Shown here: in pieces, positions 58,685 through 64,000 of the stretch | Layout of the letters: every line of letters starts with the position of its first letter | How positions within the stretch are numbered: position 1 is the stretch's first letter | Assembly: GCF_001649575.2 (NCBI RefSeq) | Contig: NC_051439.1 | Span: forward strand, 4,393,152 to 4,457,151 | Direction of reading: 5' to 3' | From: Kryptolebias marmoratus | Lineage: Eukaryota; Chordata; Actinopteri; Cyprinodontiformes; Rivulidae | DNA: 64,000 nucleotides | The notes under the pieces: model-generated | Told to the model about the DNA's origin: nothing | Database searches by the model: none | What the model saw: the letters and a program-made list of their open reading frames with translations, nothing else | Translations under genes and position numbers: made by a program

Positions 58685-58795
58685 CTATTACCACATGCCT
58701 CCAAAAAACGAAAGGGTGATAATGTTTTTGCCTATGCCTATTTGTGTTGTGTGTGTGCAAGTGTTTGTGTGTCTGTACATGCATTCATTTTTGGA
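58685..58795 (+). repeat. Family H repeat, leader only
   Basis: ATTACCACATGCCTCC then AGGGTGATAATGTTTTTGCC near 58713; cut off where a Rex3-type LINE begins. Confidence 0.75.
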
Positions 58796-58799
58796 TGCT

Positions 58800-60184
58800 T
58801 GTCCAAAACTACTGTGGACAAAGCCCTAAACCACTGACCCATCCCCTGTTCCATCCTATCACTACTTGTGAACAAGACTCCCAGGTGCTTGAACTTCTCT
58901 GTTTGAGGGAAATACTAATCCCCTACCCAGAGGGAGCATTCTAGCTTTTTCTGGTTGAGAACCATGGCCTCAGACTTAAAGGAGCTGGCTTTAATTTCAA
59001 CCACTTCACACTCAGCTGCTAACCACCCCAGCACATCCTGAAGGTCATGGCTCAAAGATGCAAACAGAACAACGTAATCTGCAAAATGACAGAGACAAGA
59101 CCTTAAGATTCCTAAACTTGAAATGCTCTTCTCCACAACTGCACCTTGAGATCCAGTCTATAAACACTACAAACAAGATCAGATAGCTCTTAAAAACAAC
59201 ACCAGCACCCCATACTCCTGCAGCATTCCTCACAAATTGCCTTGGGGATCACATTTATAAGCCTTTTCCAAATCCACAAAACACATGTAGACTAGAGAGT
59301 CAAACTCCCATGATCCCCTTAGCAACTCTGTAAAGATAGTGATTTATTCAACAGCCTGGACAAAAGCCATACTGCTCCTCCTGAATCAGGGGTTCAACAA
59401 TTGGTCAAAACCTCCCTTCCAACTTTTTGGAGTGAACTTTCCCGGAGAAATCCCTTTCACAACCTACACGAGTGCTGGTGTCCACCAATGAGTACACTGG
59501 TTGCTGCTGTGACAGGGAACAATGACTTCTGGCCGCAGTTCCTGGAAGCCGAATCTGTCGTAGAGACCCTGAACATGTCCACTTTACAAGGTCTGGCCAG
59601 CAGCCTTCCCACTTGATCCAACTCGCCACCAGGTGTTGATCAGTTGACAGCTCTGGCCCTCTCTTCACCAGACTGTCCAAGTCATAGAGCAGGTCTGATG
59701 ATACGATTAAAAAAATCAATCCTCGACCTTTAACTTAGGGTGGCCTGGTACCAAGTACATTTATGAACCACCCTGTGCTCAGACATAGTGTTTGTAATGG
59801 ATAGCCCATTCCTACCATAGAACTCCAATAACAGAACACTGCTCAGGTTCAGATGAGGGAAGCCATTCCAACAATCATTCCCCTCCAGGTGAGTCTGTCA
59901 TTGTCCCAGGAGAACAACAGAATCCCCATACAACCTCTCTTCCAGGACAGCATCCATAAACTCCAAGAAGAAAGGGTAATTTGAACTGCCATTTGATGCA
60001 TAAGCACATACAACAGACAGAATTTTTCCTCTTGCAGTCACGAAGAGGCATACACCAGGAAAAACTCTAACACAGAGGCACTCAGCCGGGAGCTTTTAAG
60101 TGTCCTCACACCCGCCTGACGCCTCTTTCCCTTTCCCTGAGTAGGAGAGAGCCCTATCCATCTCCAGGACTTGGGTTCCAGAGC

Positions 60185-60187
<3 letters not shown>
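58800..60187 (-). mobile_element. Rex3-type LINE, endonuclease and RT remnants
   Basis: Reading the minus strand from the right, endonuclease-region sequence lies at about 60170-59640 and includes CAACTCGCCACCAGGTGTTG (+ strand, near 59619). It is followed by a shortened middle and the reverse transcriptase region at about 59470-58900, whose frame at 58915-59136 includes FADYVVLFASLSHDLQDVLG and KSEAMVLNQKKLE. The catalytic FADD box has become FADY. Frameshifts and large internal deletions make it dead. It is a separate copy from 19700-20275. Confidence 0.85.

Positions 60188-60228
<41 letters not shown>
60188..60228. repeat. (CAAT)n microsatellite
   Basis: About ten AATC units directly at the right edge of the LINE remnant. 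Confidence 0.95.
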
Positions 60229-60229
<1 letters not shown>

Positions 60230-60815
60230 TGATTCGCAAACCTGAAACTGCAAAATTTATTTAATTCATATTGTGTTTGATTAATATTGTATATTTGTTT
60301 AATCATTCTTAATTATTGTAAATTAGCTACAATGTCTCATGTAGATAATTTGCATCATACCTAATTCTATATTTACTGTATGTGATATATTCAATCTAAC
60401 AATCTCTAGTTAGTTTAACATCTGCTTGACAGCAAAAATACAAGTTTTTTTTTATATATATAAGTGTATATAAATTAAGACAGTATGGGGTTCATTGGTT
60501 GTAAACTATCTTCTGTAGGATCTTTGAAAGAAAAGGTAGTTTGGAGATAGGTCTCTGTACATGTACTTAGCAAAACTGTGGGATCAAGAGCAGTTTTTTT
60601 CAAAAAACAGAAAGTACACAACTGCATGTTTGAAATTTTCTGGGACAACACCAGAAGACAGACTGCTGCAGTAGGAAAAAAATATTTGAATAATTGGGGA
60701 AAACATAATTTAACATATTAACTTTTACTATATCATTGTTAAAAGCGACTATACGTCTGTATTACTTATGCAGCTTAATTCCTCTGCTGTTCATTTCAAT
60801 CTATTGGTTTTTAGT
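60230..60815. other. No gene seen
   Basis: AT-rich DNA with a short TA tract near 60453. Confidence 0.45.
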
Positions 60816-60819
60816 ATAT

Positions 60820-61045
60820 ATCCATCCTTTCATTTTCTTTACCTGCGTTTCCTTTTGTGGGTCGTGGGGAGCTGGTGCCTATCTCCAGCAGTGACTGTGT
60901 GAAAGGCAGGGGACACCCTGGACACGGCTCCAGTCCATCACAGGACCACATAGAGACAAATGAGACAAACAACCATTCATGCTCTTACTCTCACCTAGGG
61001 ACAATTTTAGACTTACCAAATAACTTAACATGCATGTTTTTTGTT
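60820..61045 (+). repeat. Teleost interspersed repeat, 3'-truncated
   Basis: Same family as 23355-23740: CATTTTCTTTACCTGCG near 60833, CTCACCTAGGGACAATTTTA near 60990; cut after AACATGCATGTTTTTTG. The frame at 60857-61075 is a reading of it. Confidence 0.8.
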
Positions 61046-61189
61046 TTGTTTTGTTTTTTTAAAAAGAATGTTTGAGCAAAATGGCTATATGAAATAAATC
61101 ATCTCATGAAACTGAAAGAATACAAAATATTTTTCCAGCAATATCAAGATATTTATTAAATTAAAAGAAAAGCTATATGTTATGGCAAA

Positions 61190-62160
61190 AAACATATGCT
61201 TTTAGAAAGGTTTGATCCCCATTTTCTTGAAATTGCACAGAGTTGGTGCCACAGACATGGAGCCATTATTAGAGAGATTTGGGCGCTGGCAGGACCTGGG
61301 TGAGTAATGGCAGCAGTGCATTAGGAGAGAGAGGGAGAGAGATGTGTGATAGCCTGAGTTGTGAGTCAACATCAGAGGCCACAGGCTGACCCCACAGGGG
61401 ATTACACACTCTGATTTAAGAGCATCTCTCCAGCTCCTCTCCTCTCTGCACCTCCTCGGCGCATACAACACCCACATGATGCAACATAATGTCCCGGAAT
61501 ACACACGATCACATACACTCTTTCTCTCGCTCTCTCTCTCTCTCTCTTACACACACACACATGCACACATACACACAGTTGTGTGCAGGATCACTCTCGT
61601 TATACCCTTATTCTTAGTCCTGCTCCATCTTCTGTCATGGGGTTGGGGCAGAGTAGGATCATATCAGGGTTCGTTTCCAGAGAAAGAGGGAGAGAGATCA
61701 GAGCCCCTGCCGTGGTAAGTAAATACAGCCTAATGGCCTCTGATTAATTCGACATTGCTCTCATTGGGCCAGTAAAAAGAGATGTAATGACCTGCATCTC
61801 TTTCCTTTTCCCTGGCTCTCCCTCCCCTCTCTCAGTCTTTCTCAATTTCTCCCTCATTTGCTCAGCTTTTGATTATGAATTAAAAGGGATTGCAAATGGT
61901 ATGCTGTTGGTTGGCCCCCTGATTGCCATATTTGATTAAGAAATGTCAGTGTGCATGTTTCCCATGCCAGTCTTTTCTTAGCCTTTCTGGTCGCTGTAAC
62001 ATTCACACATCCACAAGAAACACAATAGGGAGCTCAAGATTGAGCAAACTTGCTCTAATCAAACACATTCTTCCGTCTCCCGTTTCTCCTCTTTTTCTCA
62101 GCCTCTCCTCTCATTTTTTGCCTTTTTCAAGACTCACTGGGGTTTTGTATTAGCTGTAAG
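61190..62160. promoter_or_regulatory. Long non-repetitive island with microsatellites
   Basis: About 1 kb without interspersed repeats, with a (TC)n-(CA)n compound microsatellite at about 61520-61580 and pyrimidine-rich DNA near 61798-61860. Frames on both strands are unsupported. CTGATTAATTCGACATTGC near 61741 is homeodomain-like. Candidate conserved noncoding DNA. Confidence 0.28.
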
Positions 62161-62585
62161 TCACACAAACAAGAGAGAAATCACAGACAATTAAAGAGTA
62201 TTGAGAAAGACAGGTAAAGAAGAAAGTCAGAATGAGAAAAGTCGTAAAAGATTCATTTTCTTTTCTGGGTTATGAGGCTAGTCTCCTATGAGAACAGAAA
62301 CATCTAGCACAGGTTGTATAGTTTTATTCCGACACACTAAAAATAAAAAAATAATGGGTTTTAATGGCAAATTCTCATTGTAAAACCCACAAAATGTAAT
62401 GAACTGATTTATATGACTTTTTTGTTCATTTAGAAATAATATCCTAAACATTTTGTTTTACTGTTTCAAGAAAAAATTGTACTGATTTTAAAATGACTGG
62501 GTGCAGGCCTTAACATATTAAGGAATAGTGTAAAAATTAAAGGAAAACATTGTTTAAAATTGTGACGGCTTTGAACAATACATGT
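62161..62585. other. No gene seen
   Basis: AT-rich DNA; nothing recognisable. Confidence 0.4.
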
Positions 62586-62589
62586 CTTG

Positions 62590-62860
62590 CTTGTTTTAGA
62601 TAGTTCTTTGAATTACCTCATTTTGGAGAAATACAGTTTAATCCTGATCGGATTGATGAGCCAACAGCTAGTCTGAGGGAAATTAAAAACAAAGTGGATC
62701 ACTGCTATCGTAAAACCACTCCAATCTCAAAAATGTCTTTGCAGTTCATGCAAAGGGTATTTTTATAAACATTTACATTGTTGTTGAATTCCCATTACAT
62801 GGTTATTAACATAAATTTAGAGCTGTGTGTGCAAAAAGCAGTAGTAGCAACAGCTATAGC
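62590..62860 (+). repeat. Family C repeat
   Basis: TTGGAGAAATACAGTTTAAT near 62624, CTGATCGGATTGATGAGCC near 62645 and AACAAAGTGGATCACTGC near 62689 match the copies at 13730 and 55150. Confidence 0.72.
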
Positions 62861-62864
62861 ACCC

Positions 62865-63060
62865 ATATTTTATTCACAGTGTAACATAGTAAACATATCA
62901 AACGTTTGAACTAAGAAATTGTAGTTTTTTTAGGAGAAAAATAACAGCAACACATCTTTAAAAAGTTGTGACAGTCTCATGTTTTCTTCTGTGAAGCATC
63001 TGCTCTTCTTATACCAACAGTCTAAACATCTAGGAGCTTAGGAGAGCAGCTGCTGGAGGT
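62865..63060. mobile_element. Truncated Tc1-type terminal region
   Basis: CCCATATTTTATTCACAGTG, TAACATAGTAAACATATC and TCATGTTTTCTTCTGTGAAG match the left part of the element at 18170-18605; the outer terminus is missing. Confidence 0.7.
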
Positions 63061-63614
63061 TTTAGGTAGGTAGGTAGGTACATTTATTTATATAGCACTT
63101 TTCAGCACGAGGCGACTCAAAGTGCTTTACAACACAAGAACAAAATTACAGACAGAGTTACAGAACATGATAATGAACAAAATTACAGACAGAGTTACAG
63201 AACATGACAAGATAACTAAGCTAAAACATGACAATGCTAACAAAGGTACAGGATAACTAAACTACTAAAACATGATATTTTCAAAATATTTGAATTTACC
63301 ATGGCCTGGATGACTGAGAATCTACACCAGCATAAAACATGATATTACTAAACCAAGGCACGAAGAATCTAACTAACAGTGAATATGATAACTAATTGTA
63401 CAGTAACTAAGCTAAGTGTACAAGAAGGCTAAATAATCTAAAACGTGACAATGCTAAAACTAAAACTAACGGTACCGAACTATTTAAAAGTACCCCAGGC
63501 CCGCTATACAGCCGAAGTAAAACCAGACATATCTAAGCATGAGCTAAGACAGTCAAAAATAGTAGCTAAACTAAACAGATCTAAATATGACTAAATGTAC
63601 AGAACTAAACTAAG
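63060..63614 (+). repeat. 'TTTATATAGCAC' short repeat plus degenerate tandem sequence
   Basis: (GTAG)n head at 63065-63078, then CATTTATTTATATAGCACTT and CTCAAAGTGCTTTACAACAC. A 33-base direct repeat follows (about 63140 and 63177, GAACAAAATTACAGACAGAG...). The rest is degenerate CTAAACTAA/ACATGA-type repeats up to the gap. Confidence 0.7.
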
Positions 63615-64000
63615 NNNNNNNNNNNNNNNNNNNNNNNNNNNNNNNNNNNNNNNNNNNNNNNNNNNNNNNNNNNNNNNNNNNNNNNNNNNNNNNNNNNNNN
63701 NNNNNNNNNNNNNNNNNNNNNNNNNNNNNNNNNNNNNNNNNNNNNNNNNNNNNNNNNNNNNNNNNNNNNNNNNNNNNNNNNNNNNNNNNNNNNNNNNNNN
63801 NNNNNNNNNNNNNNNNNNNNNNNNNNNNNNNNNNNNNNNNNNNNNNNNNNNNNNNNNNNNNNNNNNNNNNNNNNNNNNNNNNNNNNNNNNNNNNNNNNNN
63901 NNNNNNNNNNNNNNNNNNNNNNNNNNNNNNNNNNNNNNNNNNNNNNNNNNNNNNNNNNNNNNNNNNNNNNNNNNNNNNNNNNNNNNNNNNNNNNNNNNNN
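63615..64000. other. Assembly gap (386 N to window end)
   Basis: Unknown bases. Confidence 1.

Noticed and set aside
10920..58795. Regularly spaced repeats as a possible CRISPR-like array
   Set aside because: The repeats are long, diverged, on both strands, and dispersed in a vertebrate genome; no spacers.

Overview
The window is vertebrate nuclear DNA, almost certainly from a percomorph teleost. It is AT-rich, with one intron-rich gene, abundant Tc1/mariner relics, Rex3-type and L2-type LINE fragments, and short interspersed repeats typical of fish genomes. It contains no operons, no prokaryotic genes and no RNA gene I could recognise. Two runs of N (46750-47380 and 63615-64000) and a single N at 36266 are assembly joins.

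The one clear gene is mbip (MAP3K12-binding inhibitory protein 1, a subunit of the ATAC histone acetyltransferase complex). It lies on the + strand at 30530-36995, in nine coding exons that I could join in frame into a 336-residue protein. A compact promoter precedes it and a poly(A) signal lies at 37610-37615. A 991-bp block carrying exon 2 and part of exon 3 occurs twice (31437-32427 and 35275-36265) with no difference I could see. The second copy stops exactly at the single N, so an assembly error is the likeliest reading.

Left of the gene (1-30400): bases 1-260 look like the end of a 3' UTR on the + strand. In human, NKX2-1 lies upstream of MBIP on the same strand, so this may be nkx2-1, which is an inference from gene order only. 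Between them lie non-repetitive islands (about 590-1080, 3410-3900, 10450-10810, 12290-13560, 14490-15340, 15580-15960, 17870-18160) that could be regulatory. They are separated by transposons and repeats. Right of the gene (37640-64000) is another gene-poor stretch, with islands at 40250-41760, 43395-45715, 51560-52170 and 61190-62160, and a nested stack of LINE fragments with a solo LTR at 48180-50615.

Repeat families dominate. Family H (my label) has about 16 copies on both strands: 1-3 tandem units of roughly 290 bp between two different terminal hairpins. Family K has fixed ends flanking a variable 'AGCTAAAA'-type array. Family C has three copies. These families are the best candidates here for something not yet described. 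I saw no convincing new gene system. Database novelty, conservation and copy numbers outside the window could not be tested.
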